A stretch of DNA of 64,000 nt, taken from Alistipes sp. GTDB taxonomy: Bacteria; Bacteroidota; Bacteroidia; Bacteroidales; Rikenellaceae. Location: NCBI RefSeq assembly GCF_020026455.1, contig NZ_JAHHQJ010000002.1:1-64000 (forward strand). The letters are read 5' to 3'. A program made the translations under genes and the position numbers. The notes beneath the pieces are model-generated. The model worked only from the letters and a program-made list of their open reading frames with translations. It had not been told where the DNA came from and did not search any database. Shown here piece by piece: positions 17,150-25,809 of this stretch (the stretch's first letter is position 1; each line of letters opens with the position of its first letter).

Positions 17150-17545
17150 GAGGGAAGGCCGCTGGAAAAGCGGCCGATTTTGCTTTTCGGGTCGAGAGGT
17201 TCGGCCGGAGAAGGATTTCAGGGGCGAAGAGGTAGCTGGAGGGGCGAGAGGTTCGGTCGGAGGCTGTTCCGGGACTGGGCGAGGGGGTACGATGGGAATG
17301 CGGCTGCTATCGTTTTTCGGGGCGAAGACGTGCCCGGAGTGGGGTTGTTGGAGCGTTCCCGGAGGAGGCGTTCGGACATTCGGTCGAGAAATGCGGCTGC
17401 CGTCGTTTCCCGGGGTGACGGGGTAGCCGGAGGGGCGGATGGTTGCGGCAGGAATGCAGTCGGAGGTGGTTTCCGGGACGGAGCGAGTGGTTGTGGCCGG
17501 AGGAGGTTTTTGGGGCGGAGGGGTGCATATTGACGATATATTGTC
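17150..17545. repeat. Purine-rich degenerate repeat spacer
   Basis: The 463-bp gap 17111-17573 is G-rich on the plus strand, built from degenerate copies of GGAGGGGCG(A/G)(G/A)(A/T)GGTT and TTTCGGGG-type blocks. For example GAATGCGGCTGCTATCGTTT near 17298 recurs as AAATGCGGCTGCCGTCGTTT near 17391. No gene recognised. Confidence 0.5.
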
Positions 17546-17553
17546 TATTTTTG
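17546..17553 (+). promoter_or_regulatory. -7 box of the EamA transporter gene
   Basis: TATTTTTG matches TAnnTTTG 20 bp before the start at 17574. No clear -33 element at normal spacing. Confidence 0.5.
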
Positions 17554-17573
17554 CACGTCAAACAAGTTTTTTT

Positions 17574-18452
17574 ATGTTGCGTGTCAAAGGAATTCTCTGG
17601 GCAGCCCTCTCCTCGTCGACATTCGGACTGGCCCCGCTGTTCACCCTGCTGTTGCTGGGTGTGGGTTATTCATCCTTCGAGGTTTTGACCTACCGTTGGG
17701 GTGTGGCGTCGTTGTGTCTGGGGATATACGGACTGTTGGCCGGGTGCGATTTCCGCCTCGGGAGGCGCGAGCTGGGCACGGTGTTCCTGTTGAGTCTGTT
17801 TCGCGCCGCGACGTCGCTGAGCCTGGTGATCGCCTATCAGAATATCTCCAGCGGGGTGGCATCGACGATTCATTTCATGTATCCGCTGGTGGTGGCAGTC
17901 GTGATGATGTGTTTCTTCCGCGAACGCGGATCGGGGTGGACCTTCGCGGCGATCGGCATGTCGATTGTGGGGGCCGTGCTGCTGTCGCTGGGGAACGTCG
18001 ATTTTACACGCGGCGACACGACGCTGGGGATTGTATCGGCAACCGTCTCGGTCGTCTCCTACGGAGGTTACATCGTGGGGGTGCGCCGGAGCCGCGCCGT
18101 GGAGATTGATTCCACGGTGCTGACCTGCTACGTGATGGCTTTCGATGCGCTGTTCTTCATCGTCGGAGGGTTGTTGACGGGCGGGGTGCGTCTGGAGACC
18201 GATCCCCATACGTGGCTCTATATTCTCGGCGTGGCTATTCCGGCGACGGCCGTCTCGAACATGGCGCTGGTGCGGGCCATCAAGAGCATCGGGCCGACGC
18301 TGACCTCGATTTTCGGAGCTTTGGAGCCGCTGACGGCCGTGGTGATCGGCGTATGGCTTTTTGCCGAGCCTTTCACGGCGAAGGGTGCCGCGGGCATTCT
18401 GCTGATTGTGGCGGCGGTTTCGGTCGTGGTGCTGCGCAGCCGGAAAGGGTAG
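17574..18452 (+). CDS. EamA/DMT-superfamily membrane transporter
   Basis: 292-aa integral membrane protein with about ten hydrophobic helices in two internally similar EamA halves (about 5-140 and 150-290). The second half contains TYGIMYG-like spacing replaced by SYGGYIVGVRRSR, and LTSIFGALEPLTAVVIGVW is typical of the family's eighth to tenth helices. It probably exports a small metabolite or amino acid; the substrate cannot be read from sequence. ATG 17574 directly follows a -7 box, so the longer upstream frame is not used. The gene is convergent with the next one and shares a bidirectional terminator. Confidence 0.82.
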   Translation: MLRVKGILWAALSSSTFGLAPLFTLLLLGVGYSSFEVLTYRWGVASLCLGIYGLLAGCDFRLGRRELGTVFLLSLFRAATSLSLVIAYQNISSGVASTIHFMYPLVVAVVMMCFFRERGSGWTFAAIGMSIVGAVLLSLGNVDFTRGDTTLGIVSATVSVVSYGGYIVGVRRSRAVEIDSTVLTCYVMAFDALFFIVGGLLTGGVRLETDPHTWLYILGVAIPATAVSNMALVRAIKSIGPTLTSIFGALEPLTAVVIGVWLFAEPFTAKGAAGILLIVAAVSVVVLRSRKG

Positions 18453-18492
18453 TCGGGGAGGAGCGGAACGTCCGGCGTGCGGCGGAAGGTAT

Positions 18493-18524
18493 GAAAAATC
18501 CCGGAGTCCGGACTCCGGGATTTT
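18493..18524. terminator. Bidirectional terminator
   Basis: A 32-bp near-continuous palindrome (AAAAATCCCGGAGT ... ACTCCGGGATTTTT) lies between two convergent genes and gives a T-run on both strands. Confidence 0.85.
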
Positions 18525-18532
18525 TCGTGTTT

Positions 18533-19369
18533 TCAGAGGGTGAAGACCATGGCGATGGGGTAGTGGTCCGAAATGTAGGGCGCCCCGTAGTCGCCGTCGA
18601 GTGTGGCGAAAAGCCGGCATTTGAGCTTGCCGCGGTAGTACAGGTGGTCGATGACGATGGTGTCGGGAGCCGAGCCGAAGCCGTTGAAGGTCCCCTTGTG
18701 GTCGGTCGTCGCGGCTTTGTCGCGGACCGGGGTCATGTATTGGGTCAGGGGTTTGAAGATCGGGCTGTCGGCCGGGGCGTTGAAGTCTCCGCCGACGATG
18801 ACCGGAGCTTTCTTGCCGGCGATCTCGCGGATTCGGGCGAGGAGCAGTTTCATGCCCTCCTGGCGCGCCAGCCGGCCCCTGTGGTCGAGGTGTGTGTTGA
18901 AATAGAAGAACTCCTTGCCCGACTTCAGGTCTCTGAGTTCGACCCACGTCACCGTGCGGTTGCAGGCCCCGTCCCAGCCGCGCGACACCTTGTCGGGCGT
19001 TTCGCTGAGCCAGAACGTGCCGCTGTCGACCAGCTCGAAGCGTTCGCGCAGGTAATAGATGGCCATGAACTCGCCCTGCTCGGAGCCGTCGTCGCGGCCC
19101 ACGCCCACGCGGGCGTACTGCGGGCATGCGGCGTCGATGTACTGCAGCTGGTCGATGAGCCCTTCCTGAACGCCGAAAACGTCGGGAGCCTCCCGGCGGA
19201 TCATCTCCGGGGTGGCGTGGCGACGTTTCGTCCAGTCGTTGTCGCCGTCCCGGCTATGGCTGTTGCGCAGGTTGTAGGAGATCAGTTTGAACGATTCGGC
19301 CGCGTCGGCGCCGAATGTCGGGATGGAGCAGAAAGCTGCCAGGAGCAGCAGAAGTGTTGTTTTCCTCAT
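18533..19369 (-). CDS. Exported endonuclease/exonuclease/phosphatase-family hydrolase
   Basis: 278 aa from the ATG at 19367-19369, which opens a signal peptide (RKTTLLLLLAAFCSIPTFGADA). The frame is open further upstream but the signal fixes the start. EEP-fold motifs are in order: SYNLRNS (metal ligand Asn), FGVQEGLIDQL (catalytic Glu), FFYFNTHLDHRG, VIVGGDFNAPADS and the terminal SDHYPIAM. The family cleaves phosphodiester or phosphomonoester bonds in nucleic acids, phospholipids or sugars. Exported Bacteroidetes members of this type are mostly uncharacterised, so the substrate is open. Confidence 0.85.
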   Translation of the reverse strand: MRKTTLLLLLAAFCSIPTFGADAAESFKLISYNLRNSHSRDGDNDWTKRRHATPEMIRREAPDVFGVQEGLIDQLQYIDAACPQYARVGVGRDDGSEQGEFMAIYYLRERFELVDSGTFWLSETPDKVSRGWDGACNRTVTWVELRDLKSGKEFFYFNTHLDHRGRLARQEGMKLLLARIREIAGKKAPVIVGGDFNAPADSPIFKPLTQYMTPVRDKAATTDHKGTFNGFGSAPDTIVIDHLYYRGKLKCRLFATLDGDYGAPYISDHYPIAMVFTL

Positions 19370-19425
19370 GGGGTTACAGGTGTGATTGATTTGTGTAGGG
19401 GGAAATGCGGTTTTTCGGGCTGTGT

Positions 19426-20589
19426 TCAGGTTGTCAGGACCCGTTTCAGGCGGTCGAGGCCCTCGGCCAGCAACTGGCGCGGGCAGGCGATGTTCAGGCG
19501 GAGGAAGCCTTCGCCCGCGGCGCCGTAGATGGAGCCGGAGTTGACGTGCAGGCGGCCCGTCTCCAGCAGCCGTTCGGTGAGGGCGTCGGACGAAAGCCCC
19601 GCGGCCCGGCAGTCGGCCCAGACCAGATAGGTTCCTTCGAGCGGAAGCACCGGGAATTGGGGCAGGTGATGCGCGAAGTAGTCCCGCAGGAAGAGGTAGT
19701 TTTCCCACAGGTAGCCGGTGAGTGCGTCGAGCCACTCCGCGCCGTCCGTATAGGCCGCCGTCAGCGCCTCGATGGCGAAGGGGCTGATCATGCTCGTCTC
19801 GTTGATTGCCAGCGAGCGGGCGATGCGTTCCCGGAGGGCGGCGTCGGCGGCGAAGATGTTGGCGACCTGCACTCCCGCGAGGTTAAACGCCTTGCTGGGC
19901 GAGGTGCAGGTGACCGAACGGCGGGCGAACGCCTCCGAAAGCGAGGCGAAGGGTGTGTAGCGGAATCCCGGCATCACCAGTTCGCAGTGGATTTCGTCGG
20001 CCAGGACCAGGATGTCGTGGCGCAGGCAGATGTCGCCGATGCGGCGCAGCTCTTCGGGGCTCCAGACCCGTCCGGCGGGATTGTGCGGGTTGCAGAGCAG
20101 CATCAGTTTCACCGCAGGGTCGGCGGCCCGACGTTCCAGGGCGTCGAAATCGATCGTATAGCGGTTGTCGGCGTAGGTCAGCTCGCACTCCGCAGCGGTG
20201 CATCCGCTGTTGTCGATGGCGATGAAGAAGTGGTTGTAGACGGGCGTCAGCAGCAGCACTCCGTCTCCGGGGCGGGTCAGCGCCCGGAGAATGGCCGAAA
20301 GGGCCGGAATGACACCCGTCACGGGGAGGATCCAGTCCGCCCCGGGCGCCCAGCCGTGACGCCGGGAAAACCAGGATGTGACCGCCCCGTAGTAGCTGTC
20401 CGGAACCGTGGCGTAGCCGTAGATGCCGTGCTCCACCCGGCGGCGGAGCGCTTCGACAACGCACGGAGCCGTGCGGAAATCCATGTCGGCGACCCACATC
20501 GGAAGGATGTCGGATGCGGGTTCCTCGTCCCACTTCACCGAGTTGGTGCCCCGGCGCGGGATCAGTTGGTCGAAATCGTAGTGGGTCAT
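19426..20589 (-). CDS. MalY/PatB-type aminotransferase (probable cystathionine beta-lyase)
   Basis: Fold-type I PLP enzyme, 387 aa from the ATG at 20587-20589. Family marks are the start MTHYDFD, RRGTNSVKWDE, LPMWVADMDF (about 30-40), NPHNPAGRVW (about 170), DEIHCELV (about 203) and the PLP lysine in TSPSKAFNLAGVQ (about 235). MalY/PatB members cleave cystathionine or cysteine conjugates to pyruvate, ammonia and a thiol; some act as aminotransferases. It has a good promoter in the 84-bp gap after the AraC gene, so it can be expressed apart from it. Confidence 0.88.
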   Translation of the reverse strand: MTHYDFDQLIPRRGTNSVKWDEEPASDILPMWVADMDFRTAPCVVEALRRRVEHGIYGYATVPDSYYGAVTSWFSRRHGWAPGADWILPVTGVIPALSAILRALTRPGDGVLLLTPVYNHFFIAIDNSGCTAAECELTYADNRYTIDFDALERRAADPAVKLMLLCNPHNPAGRVWSPEELRRIGDICLRHDILVLADEIHCELVMPGFRYTPFASLSEAFARRSVTCTSPSKAFNLAGVQVANIFAADAALRERIARSLAINETSMISPFAIEALTAAYTDGAEWLDALTGYLWENYLFLRDYFAHHLPQFPVLPLEGTYLVWADCRAAGLSSDALTERLLETGRLHVNSGSIYGAAGEGFLRLNIACPRQLLAEGLDRLKRVLTT

Positions 20590-20609
20590 ATCGTCAGGTG
20601 CTTTTGAGA

Positions 20610-20639
20610 CAAAGTTACGAAAAAGTCGGATTGTTGCAA
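20610..20639 (-). promoter_or_regulatory. Promoter of the MalY-type gene
   Basis: On the minus strand TAACTTTG (20610-20617) is a perfect -7 box with TTGC (20636-20639) 18 bp upstream. Confidence 0.65.
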
Positions 20640-20673
20640 CCCCGGGCCGCATCGCATGCGGCAAAACCGCGGG

Positions 20674-21594
20674 CTATTTGCTCATGCGGTAGGAAGACGG
20701 GGTCATGCCCGTGTGGTTGCGGAAATACTTGCCGAAAAACGACTGGTTGGGGAAATTGAGGCAGTAGGCGATCTCCTGGATGCTCATCGTCGAATATTTC
20801 AGCAGGTTTTTGGCTTCGAGAACCACGTAGTCGTCGATCCATTCGGCGGCCGTGCGCCCCGAGGTCTTGCGGATGATCGTCGTGAGGTATTTGGGCGTCA
20901 GGTGCAGCTGCGCGGCGTAGAAACCCACCGAACGCTCCTGCATGTAATGTTTGGTCAGCTCGCTCATGAACTGGTTGAAATACTCGTCGTTGCGGCTGCG
21001 GACCGAGGTCTCGGGGGAGGATTGCGACTCGATGTGCCGCCCGATGATGCGGCAGACTTTGTAGGCCAGTGTGCGGATCATCGAGCGCAGGACCTCCGGC
21101 GAATAGACGTCGCCCGGGAGGGGCAGGCTCTCGGAGCGGATTTCGGCAAACGAGCCGGTGATGCCGGCCCATTCGGCTTCGCTGAGCTGCAGGCAGGGCT
21201 GTTTCTCGACACTCAGGAAAAGCCTCGAGAGCAGCTTGAGGTCGATGTTGATGCGCCGGATGAACTCCTCTTCGCAGATCACCACGTAGACCGAGGACTC
21301 CGGACGGATGGACTCGACCTGCAGGATCGAGCCCGGAAGAAGGACGAACAGCATCTTTTCGTCGAGCGTGTGGCGGCGCAGTCCCGAAGTGAACGAAATC
21401 GAACCTTCGGAACAAAAAAGGATCGCAAAGGCATCCAGACGCGCCGGGTAGCGGAACAGGTCGATATGGACCGTGTTCATGACATTGACGCGCGAAGCAA
21501 TCAGGCATCCATCGAAATAGAGGTCTTCAGGGCGCGGTTCGTTGACGTTGAGCAGGGTGGCGAGCGAGAAATTCCGAATCTTCTTTTCGTCCAT
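20674..21594 (-). CDS. AraC-family transcriptional regulator
   Basis: 306 aa from the ATG at 21592-21594. The N-terminal about 190 residues form a cupin-like sensing domain with no obvious metal motif. About 200-306 hold the double helix-turn-helix: YAAQLHLTPKYLTTIIRKTSGRTAAEWI and the signature IAYCLNFPNQSFFGKYFRNHTGMTPSSYR. It is divergent from the RND efflux operon with about 150 bp between starts, the usual arrangement for a local regulator, so control of the pump is likely but inferred. Its -7 box lies 21 bp upstream. Confidence 0.9.
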   Translation of the reverse strand: MDEKKIRNFSLATLLNVNEPRPEDLYFDGCLIASRVNVMNTVHIDLFRYPARLDAFAILFCSEGSISFTSGLRRHTLDEKMLFVLLPGSILQVESIRPESSVYVVICEEEFIRRINIDLKLLSRLFLSVEKQPCLQLSEAEWAGITGSFAEIRSESLPLPGDVYSPEVLRSMIRTLAYKVCRIIGRHIESQSSPETSVRSRNDEYFNQFMSELTKHYMQERSVGFYAAQLHLTPKYLTTIIRKTSGRTAAEWIDDYVVLEAKNLLKYSTMSIQEIAYCLNFPNQSFFGKYFRNHTGMTPSSYRMSK

Positions 21595-21614
21595 TATATT
21601 GGTCGTATTTTGGG

Positions 21615-21622
21615 CAAATATA
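21615..21622 (-). promoter_or_regulatory. -7 box of the AraC gene
   Basis: TATATTTG on the minus strand, perfect TAnnTTTG, 20 nt before the start. The opposite-strand gene has only a degenerate GAACTTTG (21720-21727), which would suit activator dependence. Confidence 0.55.
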
Positions 21623-21748
21623 GTGATTTTGCCGAATAGGATTTGTCGAAAGGTTGGAAATCGAACCAATCGACTAATAAAACCGACACGGCGGCCTTTA
21701 CCGGAGAGAGCTAAAAGGGGAACTTTGCATCGAAAAATTGAAGATCCG

Positions 21749-22759
21749 ATGAAACAAACTGTTTTCTGTGCCGCGCTGCTGCTGGTAGCCGGCTGTTCAT
21801 CTCCGAAAAAGAACCGCACGGTGGATCCGTTGCGTGTGGAAACCATCGTGGCCGCGTCCTCGGCCGACGTCGGGGCGGCCCTCTATGTCGGGGCCATAGA
21901 AGAGGAGTCTTCGGCAGCCCTGAGCTTCCCCGTAGCCGGGACCGTCGCCCGCACCTTTGCGGAAGAGGGCCAGAGGGTGGCCAAAGGGCAGCTCCTGGCC
22001 GAGCTCGATCCCACGTCGGCTCGCCGCACGTTCGAGGCCGCCGAAGCCGCGCTGAATCAGGCGAAGGATGCCTGCGCGCGCTTGCGCCAGCTCTACGATG
22101 CCGAGAGTCTGCCCGAAATCAAGTGGGTCGAGGCGCAGACCCGCCTGAGGCAGGCCGAGTCGGCTTTCGGACTTGCGAAGAAGAATCTGGAGGACTGCTC
22201 GCTGTATGCTCCCTTTTCGGGGGTGGTCGGACAGCGGCGGATTTCGGCCGGGGAGACGGCTCTGCCGGGCGTTCCCGTGCTGACGCTGCTCGAGATCGGG
22301 CGCGTAAAGGTGCGCTTCTCGGTCCCCGAGCAGGAGATTGCCCGGCTGGGGGCCGACAGCCGGATCGGGGTGAGTGTCGCCGCACTCGGTGACCGGGTAT
22401 TTGCGGCCGGGAAGATCGAAAAGGGCGCCGTGGCCAATCCCGCGGCCCACACCTACGACGTGCGCGCCACGCTGGACAACGCCGCAGGCGAATTGCTGCC
22501 GGGGATGGTGTGCCGCGTGAGGGTTTCACCCGCTGAGGCGGTCGAGGAGATCGCCGTTCCGATGCGCGCCGTGCAGCAGGCGGGCGACGGGAGCCGCTTC
22601 GTGTGGATCGTGCGCGGCGATTCCGTCGTGCGTGCGGCCGTTGCGACGGGGCGGCTGGTGGACAACGGCGTCGTGGTGACCGAAGGCGTCGCGGCGGGAG
22701 ACCGCATCGTCGTGGACGGCATGCAGAAGATCGGAGCGGGCAGTAAAGTCGTATGGTGA
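21749..22759 (+). CDS. RND efflux periplasmic adaptor lipoprotein (membrane fusion protein)
   Basis: 336 aa from ATG 21749; the open upstream frame overlaps the divergent AraC gene and is not used. A lipoprotein signal ends in VAGC (Cys about 16). Then come the split biotinyl-lipoyl domain (FPVAGTVARTFAEEGQRVAKGQLLAELD ... LYAPFSGVVGQRRISAGE), a short alpha-hairpin (about 75-125), a beta-barrel and a membrane-proximal domain (VPMRAVQQAG ... VVTEGVAAGDRIVVDG). It bridges the inner-membrane pump and the TolC channel encoded next. Its stop overlaps the pump start. Confidence 0.92.
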   Translation: MKQTVFCAALLLVAGCSSPKKNRTVDPLRVETIVAASSADVGAALYVGAIEEESSAALSFPVAGTVARTFAEEGQRVAKGQLLAELDPTSARRTFEAAEAALNQAKDACARLRQLYDAESLPEIKWVEAQTRLRQAESAFGLAKKNLEDCSLYAPFSGVVGQRRISAGETALPGVPVLTLLEIGRVKVRFSVPEQEIARLGADSRIGVSVAALGDRVFAAGKIEKGAVANPAAHTYDVRATLDNAAGELLPGMVCRVRVSPAEAVEEIAVPMRAVQQAGDGSRFVWIVRGDSVVRAAVATGRLVDNGVVVTEGVAAGDRIVVDGMQKIGAGSKVVW

Positions 22760-25700
22760 TGAAAAGTTCGAACAACGTAATAGCCTGGTCGATGCGCAAT
22801 TTCCGCATCATCTTCCTGATCGTGGGCTGTCTGTTCCTGTTCGGGGTATATGCCCTGACGCGCATCCCCAAGCAGGAGTTCCCCGAGTACACGATTCGGC
22901 AGGGCGTTGTCGTGGGGGTCTATCCCGGGGCGACGGCCGAGGAGGTCGAGGAGCAGCTGGCCAAGCCGCTCGAACAGTTTCTGATGACCTACAAGGAGGT
23001 GAAGCGCGCCAAGACCACCTCCACGTCGCAGCATGGCATGTGCTACGTGATGGTCGAGCTGAACGGCAATGTGAACAACAAGGACGAGGTATGGTCGAAA
23101 GTCAAGCACGGGCTGGCGGCCTTCAAGATGCAGCTGCCCACAGGTGTGGTGGCCGTGGTGACCAACGACGATTTCGGCGACACCTCGGCGCTGCTCATCA
23201 CCCTCGAATCGGACACGCGTTCCTACCGCGAACTGAAGGGATACATGGACGATTTGAGCGACCGGCTGCGCCGCATCGAGTCGGTCTCCAACCTGCGCCC
23301 CTACGGCGTGATGCAGGAGCAGATCTCGGTATATGTCGATCCGGCCCGCCTCGCGGCCTACGGCATCGGCGAGCAGGTGCTCTCCGCGGCGCTAGCCGCA
23401 CAGGGGCTGACCCCGCTGGGCGGCTCGGTGAGCAACGACGAGACCGAGACCCCGATTCACATCGCCCCGGCGCTGGCCGGGGAGCGCGAGGTCGCCGAGC
23501 AGATCATCTGGAGCGATCCCGAAGGCCATGTGCTGCGGGTCAAGGATGTGGCGCGCGTCGTGCGTGAATACGATGATCCGGACAGCTATATCCGCAACAA
23601 CGGACACCGATGTGTGCTGCTCTCGCTGGAGATGCAGCCCGGAAACAACATCGTGGAGTATGGCCGCGAGGTCGACGAGGTCTTGCACGCATTCATCGAG
23701 GAGGAACTGCCCGCCGACGTCAGCGTGCAGCGCATCGCCGACCAGGCCAAGGTCGTCGGCGACTCGGTGCACTCGTTCCTGCGCGACCTGTTCGTGGCCA
23801 TGGCCATCATCATCGTCGTGATGATGCTCCTCTTCCCGCTGCGGTCGGCCATCGTCGCCGCGCTGACGATTCCGATGTCGACCTTCATATCGGTGGGCAT
23901 GATGTATCTCTGCGGCATCCCGCTGAACACCGTGACGCTCGCCGCGCTGGTCGTCGTGCTGGGAATGATCGTCGACAACTCGATCGTGGTGATCGACGGT
24001 TATCTCGATTACCTCGGGCAGGGCTATTCGCGCTGGTATGCAGCCGTGGAGAGCGCCCGCGAATTCTTCCCCTCGCTGCTGCTGGCCACGATCTGCATCT
24101 GCATGATCTTCTATCCGATTCTCTTCACGATGACGGGCATGATGGGAGACTTCCTGACCTATTTCCCGTGGACGATCACCATTAACCTGATGGTGTCGCT
24201 GCTGCTGGCCGTGATGGTCATCCCGTTCCTCGAAATACTGATCATCCCCGCCGTGAACGTGCGCAGCGACGGGCGCAAGTCGTTCACCGATAGGGTGCAC
24301 GACGTCTACAGCCGGGCGTTGGCATGGACCTTCCGCCACGGGTGGCCGACGATCGCCTTCGGCGCCGCCTCGGTGGTCATCTCGCTGCTGATCGCCACAC
24401 AGCTCAAGTTCCGCATGGTGCCCTTCGCCGACCGGGATCAGTTTGCCGTGGAGATTTACCTGCGGCCCGACACCCCGCTGGAGCGCACCGGGGCCGTTGC
24501 CGACTCGGTCTACCGGGCTCTGCGTGCCGACGAACGGGTGAAATCGGTTACTTCGTTCGTGGGGTGCTCGTCGCCCCGCTTCCAGATGAGCTACGCGCCG
24601 CAGATTGCGGGCAAGAACTATGCGCAGTTCATCGTCAACACCACATCGGTAGGCGATACGGAGGCGATTCTCGACGAGTATGCCGACTCGTGGGCCGACC
24701 GCTTCCCCGAGGCTTATGTCAAGTTCAAGCAGCTCGACTACCAGAACGTGCCGTCGCTGGAGTTCCGCTTCTACGGCAGCGACATCGACTCGCTGCGCGC
24801 CGCGGCCGACCGGCTGATGGTCCGCATGAGGCAGATGCCCGAACTGCAATGGGTGCATGCCGATTACGAGGATCCGCGGGCCATCATCGACGTAAGGCTC
24901 GATCCTGTCACGGCGTCGCAGATGGGCATCACACGCACGGTAGTGGCCGCAAACATGGCTCTGGCATCGGGAGATGTGCCCGTGGCTTCGGTCTGGGAGG
25001 GCGACTACAAGCTCCCCGTAGTGCTCAAGAACGACACCCGGACGGGTGAACGCTCGCTGTCGGAGATCGGGGACACCTATGTCTCCTCGCCCGTGCCGGG
25101 GGTGAGTGTGCCCCTGCGGCAAATCGCCGACGTGGAGCCTGCATGGAGCCAGTCGAAGATCGTCCACCGCAACGGCATGCGCTGCATCACCGTGACGGCC
25201 GATCTGAAACGCGGCGCCAACGCGATGCGGATGACCTCGCGCATCAACCGGATGATCAACGAGCAGATTCCCCTTCCACCGGGGATTGAGACCGAGCTGG
25301 GCGGCGAGCACGAGTTCGATGCTGAGACGCTGCCGCCCATTGCCGCGGGGCTGGGCATCTCGCTGGTGATCATCTTCTTCTTCATCCTAGTCAACTTCCG
25401 GAAATTCGGCATCACGCTGGTCGTCATGGCTTCGATGTCGCTGTGTCTGTTCGGCGCGATGGTCGGGCTGTGGATCGCCGACTTCACCATCGGGTTGACC
25501 TCGGTGCTGGGCTTCATTACCCTGCTGGGCATGATCGTGCGGAACGTGATCCTGATGTATCAGCACGCCGAGGACAGACGCAAGATCTGCCACTGGTCGG
25601 GAAAACTGGCGGCTTACGACGCCGGAAAGCGCCGCATGGTCCCGATCTTCCTCACGACGGCAACAACGGCCGTGGGTGTCGTGCCGATGATGTTGGGCGG

Positions 25701-25809
25701 CAGTACGTTCTGGGCTCCCGTGGGTGTTACGATTTTTGCCGGAGGCATCGGCTCGCTGATCCTTGTGGTCACGATCCTTCCGGTTCTTTACTCCAAAATC
25801 TACAAGTGA
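22753..25809 (+). CDS. RND efflux pump, inner-membrane permease
   Basis: 1018-aa AcrB/MexB-superfamily transporter: first TM helix at about 14-32, a large periplasmic loop, TM2-6 cluster (about 340-520), a second loop and the final TM cluster (about 850-1010). TM4 contains VVLGMIVDNSIVVIDGYLDYL; where many HAE1 pumps have a DD pair this one has D-N, so proton coupling may rest on one Asp. Starts ATG 22753 and 22759 are both possible; the second gives a TGATG overlap with the adaptor. Substrate not predictable. The permease stop overlaps the TolC start. Confidence 0.92.
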   Translation: MVMKSSNNVIAWSMRNFRIIFLIVGCLFLFGVYALTRIPKQEFPEYTIRQGVVVGVYPGATAEEVEEQLAKPLEQFLMTYKEVKRAKTTSTSQHGMCYVMVELNGNVNNKDEVWSKVKHGLAAFKMQLPTGVVAVVTNDDFGDTSALLITLESDTRSYRELKGYMDDLSDRLRRIESVSNLRPYGVMQEQISVYVDPARLAAYGIGEQVLSAALAAQGLTPLGGSVSNDETETPIHIAPALAGEREVAEQIIWSDPEGHVLRVKDVARVVREYDDPDSYIRNNGHRCVLLSLEMQPGNNIVEYGREVDEVLHAFIEEELPADVSVQRIADQAKVVGDSVHSFLRDLFVAMAIIIVVMMLLFPLRSAIVAALTIPMSTFISVGMMYLCGIPLNTVTLAALVVVLGMIVDNSIVVIDGYLDYLGQGYSRWYAAVESAREFFPSLLLATICICMIFYPILFTMTGMMGDFLTYFPWTITINLMVSLLLAVMVIPFLEILIIPAVNVRSDGRKSFTDRVHDVYSRALAWTFRHGWPTIAFGAASVVISLLIATQLKFRMVPFADRDQFAVEIYLRPDTPLERTGAVADSVYRALRADERVKSVTSFVGCSSPRFQMSYAPQIAGKNYAQFIVNTTSVGDTEAILDEYADSWADRFPEAYVKFKQLDYQNVPSLEFRFYGSDIDSLRAAADRLMVRMRQMPELQWVHADYEDPRAIIDVRLDPVTASQMGITRTVVAANMALASGDVPVASVWEGDYKLPVVLKNDTRTGERSLSEIGDTYVSSPVPGVSVPLRQIADVEPAWSQSKIVHRNGMRCITVTADLKRGANAMRMTSRINRMINEQIPLPPGIETELGGEHEFDAETLPPIAAGLGISLVIIFFFILVNFRKFGITLVVMASMSLCLFGAMVGLWIADFTIGLTSVLGFITLLGMIVRNVILMYQHAEDRRKICHWSGKLAAYDAGKRRMVPIFLTTATTAVGVVPMMLGGSTFWAPVGVTIFAGGIGSLILVVTILPVLYSKIYK